This document shows positions 1 to 8,575 of a DNA stretch of 64,000 bases, one piece after another. Positions within the stretch are counted from its first letter, which is position 1; every line of letters starts with the position of its first letter. The notes beneath the pieces are model-generated. The model was not told where the DNA came from. It saw only the letters and a program-made list of their open reading frames with translations, and did no database searches. The stretch is from Clostridia bacterium. Lineage in GTDB: Bacteria > Bacillota_A > Clostridia > Oscillospirales > CAG-272. The position numbers were made by a program, and so were the translations under genes. The DNA lies in NCBI GenBank assembly GCA_017445115.1, contig JAFSUU010000019.1, positions 1 through 64,000 on the forward strand. The letters are read 5' to 3'.

Positions 1-2
1 CG

Positions 3-1286
3 CTTCACGGAGGAGACAAACTTGTATACGATTACGAGATAGGCGGAAAGAAATATCTTGAGGGTGACGTGTATAAAGCGACGTCTGACTTCACGGTGAA
101 CAGAAGCGAAGGAAAACCGTGGGACGCGATGAGGCTTGCCCGGATAGTTGCAGAAGTTTATGATGAAGATCTGACGGAAGGTGAAAAAGAAGCGTTGTCT
201 TCGACTGCGCTGAAGAGCGAAACGGTCCTTCTCAGAAAACCGACGAACGATGACGGACTCGTGACGATAACGGCGCTTGAAGACGGGAAATATGAAGTTG
301 AGGTATCGGATTATCCTTCGGGGATCGAAGGCATAACGTGGACTCCTTCTTCGGGCAAGGCGGTTAACGGCACGGAGACAGTCGCAGAGTTCACGTTCAG
401 CGAAGGCAAGGCGGAATTCACAACGGCTGAGTTTGAGAGAGTCGAGATCGAATACGGCATGACTCTCACGAACATTTCCGACGATGAGATACTTGAAGTG
501 CTGAACATCCCCGGAATCCTCGCCGGGGAAGCCGCCGATCAGATTGAGAATTTAGGCTTTCTTGACAAAAACTACGACAGGCTCGGAGAGTTTGATAAAA
601 AGACGTTAAAAGCGATCGAAATTGCCGTCAAAGGCAGCGATATGTCGGAAGAATCAAAAGCGGCAGTAGGGACGATAATCAAAGGCTGCGTTGAAGAGGA
701 AACCGCAACGCTGTACATATACGGCTACCTCACCGATTACAGGTCGGAAGGTCTTGCGTACTATTATCGCGATAAGAACTACGCTAAGATGATCAATCAG
801 GTCAATATACTTAAAGACAACTTCAGAATAGTGTACGAAGATCCCGAGTTCTATAATTTGCTCGTGACAGTTGAATATGAAGACTATTACAACGATATCG
901 GCGATCTTCTCGAAGAACTCGACGCGGTCGCTCTGACAGAGCCTGACGCGCTGATCGACACTTTGAGCGCTGAACTCGGAGAACTTGTTTCGGCGATCGA
1001 AAAAGTTATAGATTCCGAAAGGGCGTTTGACAGCGCGGAGCGCAAGCTGACGCTGAACGCTGTCGTATCAGCTGATGAGATAGATCATCCGGCACAGTAT
1101 ATCAAAGGCGACGCGACGGGAGACGGATACGTCACGATGTCTGACGTTCTGATGATCAGAAAGTATATCGCGGGCATTATCGACCTGACGGACGAACAGT
1201 TTATGAGGGCAGACGTCACCGGCGACGGATATATCACGATGTCCGACGTTCTCAGAGTAAGAAAGATCATCGCAGGAATAGATTGA
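3..1286 (+). CDS. Dockerin-containing secreted protein (C-terminal part)
   Basis: The frame is open to the left edge, so the start and any signal peptide lie outside; about 427 residues are visible. The last 60 residues form a type I dockerin: two 22-residue F-hand repeats, each with a calcium loop of the form DxTGDGYxTMSD followed by a hydrophobic, basic helix (RKYIAG and RKIIAG). Dockerins bind cohesins on scaffoldin proteins, so the protein is probably exported and docked to a cell-surface or cellulosome-like complex. The rest is acidic (Asp/Glu/Tyr rich) with no catalytic family I recognise, so its cargo function is unknown. The gene ends at a strong bidirectional terminator. Confidence 0.85.
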   Translation, partial: LHGGDKLVYDYEIGGKKYLEGDVYKATSDFTVNRSEGKPWDAMRLARIVAEVYDEDLTEGEKEALSSTALKSETVLLRKPTNDDGLVTITALEDGKYEVEVSDYPSGIEGITWTPSSGKAVNGTETVAEFTFSEGKAEFTTAEFERVEIEYGMTLTNISDDEILEVLNIPGILAGEAADQIENLGFLDKNYDRLGEFDKKTLKAIEIAVKGSDMSEESKAAVGTIIKGCVEEETATLYIYGYLTDYRSEGLAYYYRDKNYAKMINQVNILKDNFRIVYEDPEFYNLLVTVEYEDYYNDIGDLLEELDAVALTEPDALIDTLSAELGELVSAIEKVIDSERAFDSAERKLTLNAVVSADEIDHPAQYIKGDATGDGYVTMSDVLMIRKYIAGIIDLTDEQFMRADVTGDGYITMSDVLRVRKIIAGID

Positions 1287-1302
1287 GTCACATATTAACA
1301 AT

Positions 1303-1340
1303 AAAAGGTCCCCGAAGCGAACCGCTTCGGGGACCTTTTT
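1303..1340. terminator. Bidirectional intrinsic terminator
   Basis: A perfect 17-bp stem (arms 1303-1319 and 1323-1339) with a 3-nt loop begins with an A run and ends with a T run. It can therefore terminate both the dockerin gene on the plus strand and the binding-protein gene that converges from the minus strand. Confidence 0.9.
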
Positions 1341-1356
1341 CATTTCGGTTATTCAA

Positions 1357-2244
1357 TTATGAACCTGTCTGAACCGCGTTGATAGCGGCGAACATTGTAG
1401 AAATACATTCCGCTATGTTCTGAGAAGCATAATTCAATTTATAAGGCTCTATTTTTATGACTCTGTTTTCTTTCACACAGTCGAGCGTCTTGAGCGTTCT
1501 GTCGCGTGTGTAGAGCGAAACGTCGCTTGAAGTGAAGATGAAGGTCGGATTAGCTTCCGCGATCTCTTCGGCTGTAACTTCAAAGTATCCTTCGCGATCT
1601 CCGAAAACGTTGTACCCGCCGCTGATGCTGACGATCTCGCTGACGTACGTTCCGTTGCCCACGGTCGAAAAGTTTCCGAGATCGACGAATACGGGATATT
1701 TATTTGCGTATTCGTTTGTCGCCGCCTGTGCAAGATTGGTCTGATTTTCTATTGCGTCGGCAAGGCTGTCCTTTTTGGACTCGAGCGCTTTTTCGATTAT
1801 CTTTATCAGCGTTTTTGTGTCGTTGACCGTCATATCGTCCGGTATCGTGACGCAGGCAACGCTGTCGTCTTTCGGCGTGTAGTTGTAAGACTCTTTGATG
1901 AAAACTATTTCAGGGTTTTGCTCGTCGATCTTATCAACCGTTATCACGTTGTTTGATACGATGACGTTCGTTGTATTCTCATCGACCGCTTTTATGTATT
2001 TCTGACTTCCGATGCTTCTCAAAATCAGAGCAGCTTCGGGAGAGAAGCATACGATATTCTGAATACCTTTTTTGACCGTGATCTTGTTTCCGTCGAAATC
2101 CTGGAACGTTATCGAATCCGAGCCGGTATTTTCAGACTGATAATCGGGATCGACTGAATATGCCTTGTAGCTTCTTCCGCCGCAGGAAGCGAGAAGCGCA
2201 CCCAGCATGATGACGAGCGCAAGAAGCAGCGATATTTTTTTCAT
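1357..2244 (-). CDS. ABC-type metal/siderophore/cobalamin-binding lipoprotein
   Basis: This is a 295-residue exported lipoprotein with a signal peptide and lipobox LLASC (Cys21), so it should sit on the outer face of the membrane. After a linker, the region from about residue 45 (FQDFDGNKITV, then IVCFSPEAALILRSIG) fits the class III/TroA-like binding proteins (FepB/BtuF type) that deliver iron-siderophore, haem or cobalamin to an ABC importer. A second lobe follows from about 185 with the NPTFIFTSS segment typical of these proteins. No permease or ATPase gene is adjacent, so it either serves a distant transporter or is a stand-alone sensor. The ligand cannot be read from sequence. It has its own promoter. 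Confidence 0.8.
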   Translation of the reverse strand: MKKISLLLALVIMLGALLASCGGRSYKAYSVDPDYQSENTGSDSITFQDFDGNKITVKKGIQNIVCFSPEAALILRSIGSQKYIKAVDENTTNVIVSNNVITVDKIDEQNPEIVFIKESYNYTPKDDSVACVTIPDDMTVNDTKTLIKIIEKALESKKDSLADAIENQTNLAQAATNEYANKYPVFVDLGNFSTVGNGTYVSEIVSISGGYNVFGDREGYFEVTAEEIAEANPTFIFTSSDVSLYTRDRTLKTLDCVKENRVIKIEPYKLNYASQNIAECISTMFAAINAVQTGS

Positions 2245-2295
2245 CGTGATTTCCTTTCATGGCGGCGAGTGCCGCAAAAAATACATACCACGTAT

Positions 2296-2324
2296 ATAAT
2301 ATCATATTTTTTATAAAAGGTCAA
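2296..2324 (-). promoter_or_regulatory. Sigma-A type promoter of the binding-lipoprotein gene
   Basis: Read on the minus strand, TTGACC (2324-2319) and TATTAT (2301-2296) are separated by 17 bp. Transcription should start near 2289. The short leader holds a small hairpin (about 2261-2275) before the Shine-Dalgarno sequence. Confidence 0.75.
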
Positions 2325-2345
2325 TAGTATAAAACACGTTTTTGA

Positions 2346-2876
2346 TCAGTATGAAGACTTGGCGATAACGCCGAGCTGTTCCGCGCTGAAAGGAAGCGCG
2401 CGGCAGTGCTCCCGCGCGGCGGCACATTCGGCGGCAGAACATTCTCTCGCTCCGAATTCCAAGGGCAGAGGAGAGCGTGATCTAAGGCATATATACGTCT
2501 TTTCACCGTCATACATAGCCGTAGCGTCATCTCCGTGAGATAAGGATATACCGCGGCAGGCGGAAAGAAAATTCTCGAAATCGGTGAATTCATATATGTA
2601 TTCCGGCGTGGTGCACGTTGATCCGCTTCGCCTTTCCGGCGTTATATTGTTTTCTTTTTCTTCTTTTGTCATAAATATCGAGAATGATCCTCCCATCTCG
2701 AATATCTCACAGTCGAGACGATAGCGTTCGCCGCAGAATCCGACGTTTCGTACCATCGGTATAACTGCGGACAGAAGCTTTTCCGCGCTCGGCGCGGTGA
2801 GCCCTGTCAAAAGATATACGTCATCGCTGTCGACCGTCAGTAATATTCTGCTTTCGCAGATAATCAGCGCTTTCAT
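2346..2876 (-). CDS. MecA-like adaptor protein
   Basis: This 176-residue protein has the layout of MecA adaptors, which bring substrates to ClpC-type chaperones. The N-terminal half has an LLTGL...AEKLLSAVIPMVRNVGF segment and ends at GGSFSIFMTKEE, like the hydrophobic strand and 'FxTK' end of MecA N-domains. A variable linker follows. The C-terminal half has YIYEFTDFENFLSACRGI (MecA: YxFxFxDFxDxIxLA) and a strand with YDGEKTYICL. It is shorter than typical MecA (about 210-240 residues) and diverged, so the assignment is by pattern only. No strong ribosome-binding site precedes the ATG. It stands alone. Confidence 0.55.
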   Translation of the reverse strand: MKALIICESRILLTVDSDDVYLLTGLTAPSAEKLLSAVIPMVRNVGFCGERYRLDCEIFEMGGSFSIFMTKEEKENNITPERRSGSTCTTPEYIYEFTDFENFLSACRGISLSHGDDATAMYDGEKTYICLRSRSPLPLEFGARECSAAECAAAREHCRALPFSAEQLGVIAKSSY

Positions 2877-3006
2877 TTGTTAATAGATCCTTGTCCGCGG
2901 CGCTGTTTTGCAAACTGCAGCTTATCTGTGCCGCGTTTATATTATAATATGCTTTGTTGATAAAAGAAACGCTGAATTATTGGAATTTTTACCTCAGAAA
3001 GTAAAG

Positions 3007-3029
3007 CGGCGCGGCTTTGCGCCGCGCCG
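3007..3029 (-). terminator. GC-rich hairpin after rluB
   Basis: A perfect 9-bp GC stem (3007-3015 with 3021-3029) lies just downstream of the pseudouridine synthase stop on the minus strand. The following sequence is only moderately U-rich, so termination there is probable rather than certain. It would end the long minus-strand run that begins at lon. Confidence 0.5.
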
Positions 3030-3035
3030 TACCCT

Positions 3036-3776
3036 TTACAAATTGTCTCTCAGATATTGAAGTTCGCCTTCGGAAAGATATCTCCATTCTCCGCTCGGAA
3101 GGTTCCCAAGCTCGATCTCTCCGATACGTACACGGCAAAGGCTCATGACCGTGAGCGAGCACTTTTCGCACATCCTTCTGATCTGCCTGTTCCTGCCTTC
3201 TGTAAGTGTGAATTCAAGGGAGGAGTATTCGGCGCCGGCGCGGTCTGTTTTTCCGCGCGAAATAAGTCTCACGCCCACCGGACGGAGCTTGTATCCGTCG
3301 AGCTTCATCGGGGCTCTCAAAGCGTCAAGATCGGCGTCGGAGACGTATCCTTTGATCTTGACGGTATAGACTTTTTTTAATTTTCCGGACGGGTGTGTCA
3401 TTTTGTTTGTGAGTTCGCCGTCGTCGGTAAGTATCAGAAGCCCTTCGGAGAACATATCGAGCCGCCCCACCGGGTAGACTCTCGTTCCGACGTCGCCGAT
3501 AAGATCGATAACGCTCTCACGCCCTTTTTCGTCTTTTGCGGTCGTGACGTAGCCGAGAGGCTTGTTCAGAACTATGTACGTCTTCTCGCGCGAAACGGAA
3601 GACTTGATTTTTTTGCCGTTCAACCGAATGTCGTCGGTCGAAGGATCGGCTTTGTCTCCGAGCTTGGCCGTCATTCCGTTGACTGTGACGTGTCCTTCTT
3701 CGATCTCGCGTTCGGCGGCGCGGCGCGACATCACGCCAAAGTCTGTAAATATCTTTTGAAGCCTAATTTTTTCCAT
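3036..3776 (-). CDS. rluB: 23S rRNA pseudouridine synthase, RluB/RsuA family
   Basis: This 246-residue protein has an S4 RNA-binding domain (about residues 1-50: RLQKIFTDFGVMSRRAAE, then VTVNG) followed by the RsuA/RluB catalytic domain. The signature GRLDMFSEGLLIL contains the catalytic aspartate at Asp107, and NRQIRRMCE near residue 195 is the second family block. RluB-type enzymes isomerise a uridine in 23S rRNA, RsuA one in 16S rRNA; gene neighbourhood (scpAB, ytfJ, a D,D-carboxypeptidase) matches the rluB position in Firmicutes. It begins 3 bp after the upstream carboxypeptidase stop and is probably co-transcribed with it. Confidence 0.9.
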   Translation of the reverse strand: MEKIRLQKIFTDFGVMSRRAAEREIEEGHVTVNGMTAKLGDKADPSTDDIRLNGKKIKSSVSREKTYIVLNKPLGYVTTAKDEKGRESVIDLIGDVGTRVYPVGRLDMFSEGLLILTDDGELTNKMTHPSGKLKKVYTVKIKGYVSDADLDALRAPMKLDGYKLRPVGVRLISRGKTDRAGAEYSSLEFTLTEGRNRQIRRMCEKCSLTVMSLCRVRIGEIELGNLPSGEWRYLSEGELQYLRDNL

Positions 3777-3779
3777 ATA

Positions 3780-4586
3780 TCAGGTATCTCCGGAGAGTTT
3801 GTTGAATCCGTAATCAAGCAGCGCGGTGTGATCGTGCCAGTCGTTGCCGTCGGAAAGCGTGACGCAGATGAGGCGTACGCCGTCTCTTTCAGCTGTGCTG
3901 ACGAGACATCTGCCGCTCGATCTTGTGTAACCGGTCTTGACGCCGGTGCATCCGTCGTAAGTGAAGAGAAGTCTGTTGTGATTCTTTACGGGCTTTCTTT
4001 CGGCGCCGTTTATCGTCACAACGTATTCCTTCGTCCCGGCTATCCCGGCGAAGATCTCGTTTTCCATCGCGTATGACGCAAGACGCGCGAAATCTCTCGC
4101 GCTGGTGTAATGATCCGCGTCCGGCAGCCCGTGCGGGTTCGTGAAATGCGTGTCGTTCATTCCGAGCGCTCTCGCTTTTTCGTTCATCAGCGCGGCGAAT
4201 TCTTTCTCGCTCCACGAAACGTGGACTGCAAGCACCGACGCTGCGTCGTTGGCGGAGCGGAGCATAGCGGCATACAGCATATCTTTCACCGTCGTGACGT
4301 CTCCTTCTTTCATATAGAGAGAAGAACCCTCTATGCCGGCAGACGCCGACGTGACAGTTATTTCCTCGTCAAGATCGCAGTTCTCGATCGCGATCAGGCA
4401 CGTCATGATCTTTGTCGTGCTCGCCATCGGAAGTCGCTCGTCTGCGTTGTGTTCGTACAGAACTTCGCCGTCAGATGTGACGAGAACAGCGGAGCGCGCC
4501 GATACCGACGGCGCGTCGGCGGCAAATATCTTTGCTGCAAATATTAGAGCGCATAAAACTGCGGCAAGTATGACACATTTTTTCAC
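3780..4586 (-). CDS. D-alanyl-D-alanine carboxypeptidase (S11 family)
   Basis: This is a penicillin-binding D,D-carboxypeptidase that trims the terminal D-Ala of peptidoglycan stem peptides outside the membrane. Its 268 residues include an N-terminal signal peptide (to about residue 22) and all three active-site motifs: SxxK (Ser56-Thr-Thr-Lys59), SxN (Ser111-Ala-Asn113) and KTG (Lys216). It stops soon after the catalytic domain, lacking the long C-terminal domain and membrane anchor of PBP5, as in DacB/DacF-like spore enzymes. The start is GTG at 4586, with AGGAG six bases upstream. Its place next to ytfJ and scpAB suggests a sporulation or vegetative wall-maturation role; which one is inference. 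Confidence 0.9.
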   Translation of the reverse strand: MKKCVILAAVLCALIFAAKIFAADAPSVSARSAVLVTSDGEVLYEHNADERLPMASTTKIMTCLIAIENCDLDEEITVTSASAGIEGSSLYMKEGDVTTVKDMLYAAMLRSANDAASVLAVHVSWSEKEFAALMNEKARALGMNDTHFTNPHGLPDADHYTSARDFARLASYAMENEIFAGIAGTKEYVVTINGAERKPVKNHNRLLFTYDGCTGVKTGYTRSSGRCLVSTAERDGVRLICVTLSDGNDWHDHTALLDYGFNKLSGDT

Positions 4587-4675
4587 GGATGACTCCTGCG
4601 TATAATAATAATATCATTAGTATCATTCTACGCGTGGGGTCCGGTCATTCACGACAGTTTTTTGAAATTATAGAA

Positions 4676-5086
4676 TTATTCTTCGGTTTCTTCTTTTTTC
4701 TTTTTGCCGAAAGCGGCTTTGATCTTACCGATCAGCTCGGGAGAACGCTCAACGAGACCTACGACGTCACCGATCGGATCGGGAGATCTGTCTTCGCCGA
4801 CGTTAAGGATCTCAACTTTTCCTTCCTTGTCGATGACGAGGAAGCAGATGGGTGTCATCGTGACGCCGGTTCCGCCGCCTCCGCCGAAATTCTTATCTTT
4901 ACCCTCTGCTTTGGAGGCGTAGTCCACGCCGCCGGTAACGTAACCGAGCGAGAGCTTTGAAACGGGGATGACGGTCGTGCCCGAAGGCGTATTGATCGGC
5001 GCGCCGATGATCGTGTCGGCTCCGGCTATGCTTTTGATGCTGTTCACGGAAGCCTCAATTATTTCAGCCATTCTGTTGTCGTTCAT
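4676..5086 (-). CDS. ytfJ: GerW/YtfJ family sporulation protein
   Basis: This 136-residue protein is of the YtfJ/GerW family. Visible marks are the N-terminal helix, the block DTIIGAPINTPSGTTVIPVSKLSLGYV (residues 25-51), a glycine-rich stretch FGGGGGTGV and the strand block PICFLVIDKEGKVEILNV. In Bacillus the family member is needed for normal spore germination; its biochemical activity is not known to me. The start at 5086 has a good ribosome-binding site (GAGAGGT) and lies inside the end of the DUF2953 gene (23-bp overlap), which implies translational coupling. A second in-frame ATG at 5071 is the alternative start. Confidence 0.85.
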   Translation of the reverse strand: MNDNRMAEIIEASVNSIKSIAGADTIIGAPINTPSGTTVIPVSKLSLGYVTGGVDYASKAEGKDKNFGGGGGTGVTMTPICFLVIDKEGKVEILNVGEDRSPDPIGDVVGLVERSPELIGKIKAAFGKKKKEETEE

Positions 5087-5711
5087 TTTTATGACCTCTC
5101 TTTTTGGTTTCTTTGTTGCTTTTTTCTTTCTTTATTTTTATTTTCATAAATCTGACAAGCGTTTTGATCCCGTAGTGTACGGCGTAGATCACGCGTATCC
5201 TGAAACGCAGATCAATATCGTATGACGGCTTGTCGGACAGAAAATCCGGTTCGATCGAGACGTTCTTTTCGCTTCCTTTTTCAAGTACTGCGAATCTGTC
5301 AATAGTCTCAAAGATCAGCGAAACGCCCGCCTTTGCGCCGGCGCATTGAAGCGCTGTCGACGCCGCGTCCCCCGTAGCTGTTTTAACTTCGAGCTTCGCG
5401 CTTCTGAAATGTATCTTTCCGATAAATTTCGGCAGTAGATCCTTGAGTTCCTCCAGAACTTCGAAGATCGCGTCTTTCGTGATCTTCGTTTTTTCTTTTG
5501 GCTTTTCTTCTTCCTTAATTTCAGCCTCCGGCGCTTCTTTCTTTTTCTTCGGCTTTTTAATTCTTTTCTTCTTGCCGGGATTGAACTTCAGTATTCCGTA
5601 TGTGACGGAAACGGTGAAATCGTCCCTGTATTTGATTATGATACCCGCGTACCGTGTGAGAAGAAAAGCGATAAACGCGATCACGCACGCGGCGATTATC
5701 AGCCAGATCAC
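5064..5711 (-). CDS. DUF2953 membrane-anchored protein
   Basis: This 215-residue protein has one N-terminal membrane segment (residues 2-22), a Lys/Glu-rich linker (about 50-80), and a C-terminal region with short beta-strand-like blocks (IHFRSAKLEVKTATGDAASTA, then YDIDLRFRIRVIYAVHYGIK). This matches the DUF2953 family, which in Clostridia sits between scpB and ytfJ exactly as here. The function is unknown; the neighbourhood suggests a spore-related role. It uses a GTG start (5711) with AAGGAGG upstream. The tail is very basic. Confidence 0.75.
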   Translation of the reverse strand: MIWLIIAACVIAFIAFLLTRYAGIIIKYRDDFTVSVTYGILKFNPGKKKRIKKPKKKKEAPEAEIKEEEKPKEKTKITKDAIFEVLEELKDLLPKFIGKIHFRSAKLEVKTATGDAASTALQCAGAKAGVSLIFETIDRFAVLEKGSEKNVSIEPDFLSDKPSYDIDLRFRIRVIYAVHYGIKTLVRFMKIKIKKEKSNKETKKRGHKNERQQNG

Positions 5712-5747
5712 TTTCTCCTCCTTACAGCTTTGCAGATTCCTTATGCT

Positions 5748-6437
5748 TTATTCTTTTGCGTCGACGTCCGGCAGAGACTGCTGACGGTCTTCGGACGTCG
5801 CAATGGAGACCTCGGGCAGATCGGAGAGCGACTGCATTCCGAAAACTCTGAGAAAGTCGTCGGTCGTGCGGTAGAGAAGAGGTCTTCCGGGCACGTCGAG
5901 CCTGCCGCATACTTCGATGAGGTGCTTGTCCGTCAGCGACGTTATCGCATAGCTCGAATCGACTCCGCGCACCGTGTCGACGTAAGCGCGCGTCACGGGT
6001 TCGTTATACGCTATTATAGCGAGAACTTCGATCGAAGACGGCGAGAGATTTCCCCCGCGTCTGATCCCGAGTGCTTCTCTGACTTCAGATCCGAATTCTT
6101 CTTTGGTGCAGAGCTGGCATGCGTCGTCGAACGTAAGCAGAATAACTCCTCGCGGTATCTCGTCCGTTCCGTTGTATTCCTTCGCGTACTCTTTGACGAT
6201 CTCCTTCGCTTTTCCGGCGGTAATGCCGAGGACCGATGCGATCTTGTCGTATTTTACGGGATATCCCGCGGCGAAGAGGACCGCTTCTATGACCGATTTC
6301 GCCATCATGCGAAACGACGGATCGTCCGCGTCGACCTCCGGCTTGTTTTCCGCGCTTACGGAACCGGCGTCGCCTTCCGCGGATAAATCCGGTGTTATAT
6401 CCATTTCTGTCTCTTCAAGTTCAAGTAGTTCTGTCAT
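5748..6437 (-). CDS. scpB: Segregation and condensation protein B
   Basis: This is the kleisin-associated subunit of the SMC-ScpAB condensin, which compacts and segregates the chromosome. At 229 residues it has the usual two winged-helix domains: the first around residues 45-115 (SVIEAVLFAAGYPVKYDKIA) and the second around 125-200, with the family signature LSPSSIEVLAIIAYNEPVTRA and the RGVDSSYA block. An acidic N-terminal extension of about 40 residues precedes the first domain. It follows scpA with a 22-bp gap and is surely in the same operon. Confidence 0.95.
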   Translation of the reverse strand: MTELLELEETEMDITPDLSAEGDAGSVSAENKPEVDADDPSFRMMAKSVIEAVLFAAGYPVKYDKIASVLGITAGKAKEIVKEYAKEYNGTDEIPRGVILLTFDDACQLCTKEEFGSEVREALGIRRGGNLSPSSIEVLAIIAYNEPVTRAYVDTVRGVDSSYAITSLTDKHLIEVCGRLDVPGRPLLYRTTDDFLRVFGMQSLSDLPEVSIATSEDRQQSLPDVDAKE

Positions 6438-6459
6438 CAGTTGGTATCCTTTTTGATTT

Positions 6460-7236
6460 TTACTCTTCTGCGACGAGTTTCGTCATATCTTCGATATCGG
6501 CGTCGGGCGCAAGCGATATTGTAACTCCGGACGCGGCGTCGATAACGCCGTCCGGATCGTCCGTTTCCTCGTTGATCACAAGGTGACCGGATTTCAGCAG
6601 TTCAAGCATCGCGAGAAACATCGAAACGAGTTCGAGTCTGTCTTCCGCCTGCCTGAAGAATGAACCGAGAGAGATCTTTTTGCCTCCGCGAAGCCTTCTC
6701 GCGAGATTCTCGACGATCGAGACGACCGAAACGGTGCGCTTTTTTAATATCGGCTCAAACTTCTTCTTTGCGTCCTCGTCGGTGACACGGACTTCGTTCA
6801 TCACCTTTAGGAACGCTTTGTAGAGAAGCTCTGCTTCGTGGTCCGCAACGTAAGTTCTGTCCGGAGCTATCTCGTCTGTCTCCTTGACCATGCGTCCGCC
6901 GTATTCGCCGAACATGACTTTCAGTTGTTCCGACGCCGTTTTTGCCTTTTGATATTCGAGAAGGGCGGCGGCGAGCGCTTCTCTCGGGTCCTCGTCGTGC
7001 TCTTCGTCGCGCGGCAGCAGCATACGGCTCTTTATGAGCATAAGCTCAGACGCCATATATAAAAAGTCGCTCGAAAGCTCCATATCGAGCTCTTCCGCTT
7101 TGGAAATGTAATCCATATACTGATCGCAAAGCAGGGAGATCGGTATGTCTTTGATGTCTATTTTGTTTTTTGAAATGAGTGACAGCAGTAGGTCGAGAGG
7201 GCCTTCAAACTGCTCGAGTTTATAGCTGATTTCCAT
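6460..7236 (-). CDS. scpA: Segregation and condensation protein A (kleisin)
   Basis: This 258-residue ScpA bridges the SMC dimer. It opens with the typical YKLEQFEGPLDLLLSLISKNKIDI (kleisin N-terminal domain, which binds the SMC neck), followed by the helix block YMASELMLIKSRMLLP. The C-terminal winged helix runs from about 180 (SLGSFFRQAEDRLELVSMFLAMLELLKSGHL). The sequence runs a little beyond the winged helix into an acidic tail. It is located directly upstream of scpB and downstream of the M50 protease gene. No clear Shine-Dalgarno sequence precedes the ATG, so coupling to the upstream gene is likely. Confidence 0.95.
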   Translation of the reverse strand: MEISYKLEQFEGPLDLLLSLISKNKIDIKDIPISLLCDQYMDYISKAEELDMELSSDFLYMASELMLIKSRMLLPRDEEHDEDPREALAAALLEYQKAKTASEQLKVMFGEYGGRMVKETDEIAPDRTYVADHEAELLYKAFLKVMNEVRVTDEDAKKKFEPILKKRTVSVVSIVENLARRLRGGKKISLGSFFRQAEDRLELVSMFLAMLELLKSGHLVINEETDDPDGVIDAASGVTISLAPDADIEDMTKLVAEE

Positions 7237-7246
7237 TTTGATTTCG

Positions 7247-7954
7247 TTAACTGCCGATTATGAGCGTTACAAGTTTAAACATTCCGTCGCTCATCTTGTC
7301 GGTTATGATTGAGAGCGGTCCGGTAAAAACTCCGAAATAGAGGAGTATGACAAGACCGATCGCGATGAACTGCTCGTATTTCATTATCTTATTGTATATC
7401 CTGTCCGGCAAGAACATAAAGAGTATCTTTGAACCGTCGAGGGGAGGTATCGGCAAAAGGTTGAAAACTGCGAGATATAGGTTCATCACGTGCATCAGAT
7501 AGAAGAACATATAGAGCAGATAAAGCGGTGAAGCGGCTATCTCCTCATACGAGCTCATATTGTTGAGGGCGCCCTTCAGACAGAGACCTGCGCCGAACGT
7601 CGCGATGAACGAAATGATAAGGTTCGCTATCGGTCCCATAATGGCGGTGAGCGCCATTCCGCTTTTCATTCTGTGTCTTTTCTTGAAACGGAGCGGGTTA
7701 ACGGGCACCGGTTCAGCCCAGCCGAAACCGAACAGAAGCATGGCTATACTTCCGATGGGATTGAGGTGCTTTAACGGATTCAGCGTGATCCTGCCTTTTT
7801 CCCTCGCGGTGTTGTCGCCGAGCGCCGACGCTGTCAGCGCGTGTGAAAGCTCATGTATCGTCAGCGAGAAAACGACTATGATGATCGAAAATACAAGATA
7901 AGTCATCTTCTGCTTGAAGTCAAGCGTTGAATCTTTTAAAATATGGAAAAGCAT
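7247..7954 (-). CDS. Site-2 protease family (M50) membrane metalloprotease
   Basis: This is a YwhC-type peptidase M50 of about 235 residues. The zinc motif HELSH (His34-Glu35-His38) lies in the first membrane helix and the second metal-site block, LLPIPPLDG, in the third-to-fourth helix region; both are intact. Four to five membrane segments are visible. Such proteases cleave membrane-embedded substrates; the target here is unknown. I chose the ATG at 7954 because GGAG stands six bases upstream and translation from the longer ORF start at 8002 would run into engB. M50 genes of this type often sit beside scpAB in Firmicutes. Confidence 0.9.
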   Translation of the reverse strand: MLFHILKDSTLDFKQKMTYLVFSIIIVVFSLTIHELSHALTASALGDNTAREKGRITLNPLKHLNPIGSIAMLLFGFGWAEPVPVNPLRFKKRHRMKSGMALTAIMGPIANLIISFIATFGAGLCLKGALNNMSSYEEIAASPLYLLYMFFYLMHVMNLYLAVFNLLPIPPLDGSKILFMFLPDRIYNKIMKYEQFIAIGLVILLYFGVFTGPLSIITDKMSDGMFKLVTLIIGS

Positions 7955-7968
7955 ATTTTTCTCCGGTT

Positions 7969-8571
7969 TTATAGATTGCAGTGAGCGGTGATCGCGTTCC
8001 AAAGCTCGTCGCGCCCTTCTCTCGTTTTGGAAGAGAAGAAGATTATTTCTTCAGCGCCGGCGCACGCGGGATTTGAACGGAGCGATTCCTCGCTCTTTTT
8101 TCTTTCCGTCGCGTTCAGCTTGTCGCACTTGGTGGCGGCGACGGCGTGAGGAATGCCGCACTCCGAAAGGTAGGAGAGCATATCGAGGTCGTCTTTCGTC
8201 GGTCCGATCCTCGAGTCGATGAGCTGTACCACGAGCATTATCCTGTCGGCGTTCGGGTTCTTCGTAAAGTATCCGTCCGTAAGGCTCGACCACTTCTGCT
8301 GTTCCTCTTTTGTTCGCTTCGCAAAGCCGTAGCCGGGAAGGTCGACCAGGTACAGCTTGCGGTCAACGTCGTAAAAATTGACAGTTATCGTTTTGCCCGG
8401 CTCACCGCTCACTCTCGCGAGACTTTTTCTTCCGAGAAGGCAGTTGACGAGAGAGCTTTTGCCGACGTTCGATCTGCCCGCAAGCGCGACCTGCGGTACG
8501 GGATCTCCCGGGAACTGGTTTGCAAGTCCCGCCGATATTTTGAGGTTTACGTTGTTGAGATTGAGTTTCAT
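7969..8571 (-). CDS. engB: Ribosome-biogenesis GTPase EngB/YsxC
   Basis: This 200-residue TrmE-Era-EngA-EngB class GTPase is needed for assembly of the 50S subunit. The GTPase boxes are plain: G1 GRSNVGKSS (about residues 32-40), G3 DLPGYGFA, G4 TKCDKL, and G5 SSK near the C-terminus. The conserved block VTVNFYDV before G3 is also present. It follows lon with a 4-bp gap; a lon-engB (ysxC) pair is a well-known arrangement in Firmicutes, so both are probably made from the lon promoter. Confidence 0.95.
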   Translation of the reverse strand: MKLNLNNVNLKISAGLANQFPGDPVPQVALAGRSNVGKSSLVNCLLGRKSLARVSGEPGKTITVNFYDVDRKLYLVDLPGYGFAKRTKEEQQKWSSLTDGYFTKNPNADRIMLVVQLIDSRIGPTKDDLDMLSYLSECGIPHAVAATKCDKLNATERKKSEESLRSNPACAGAEEIIFFSSKTREGRDELWNAITAHCNL

Positions 8572-8575
8572 CCCG

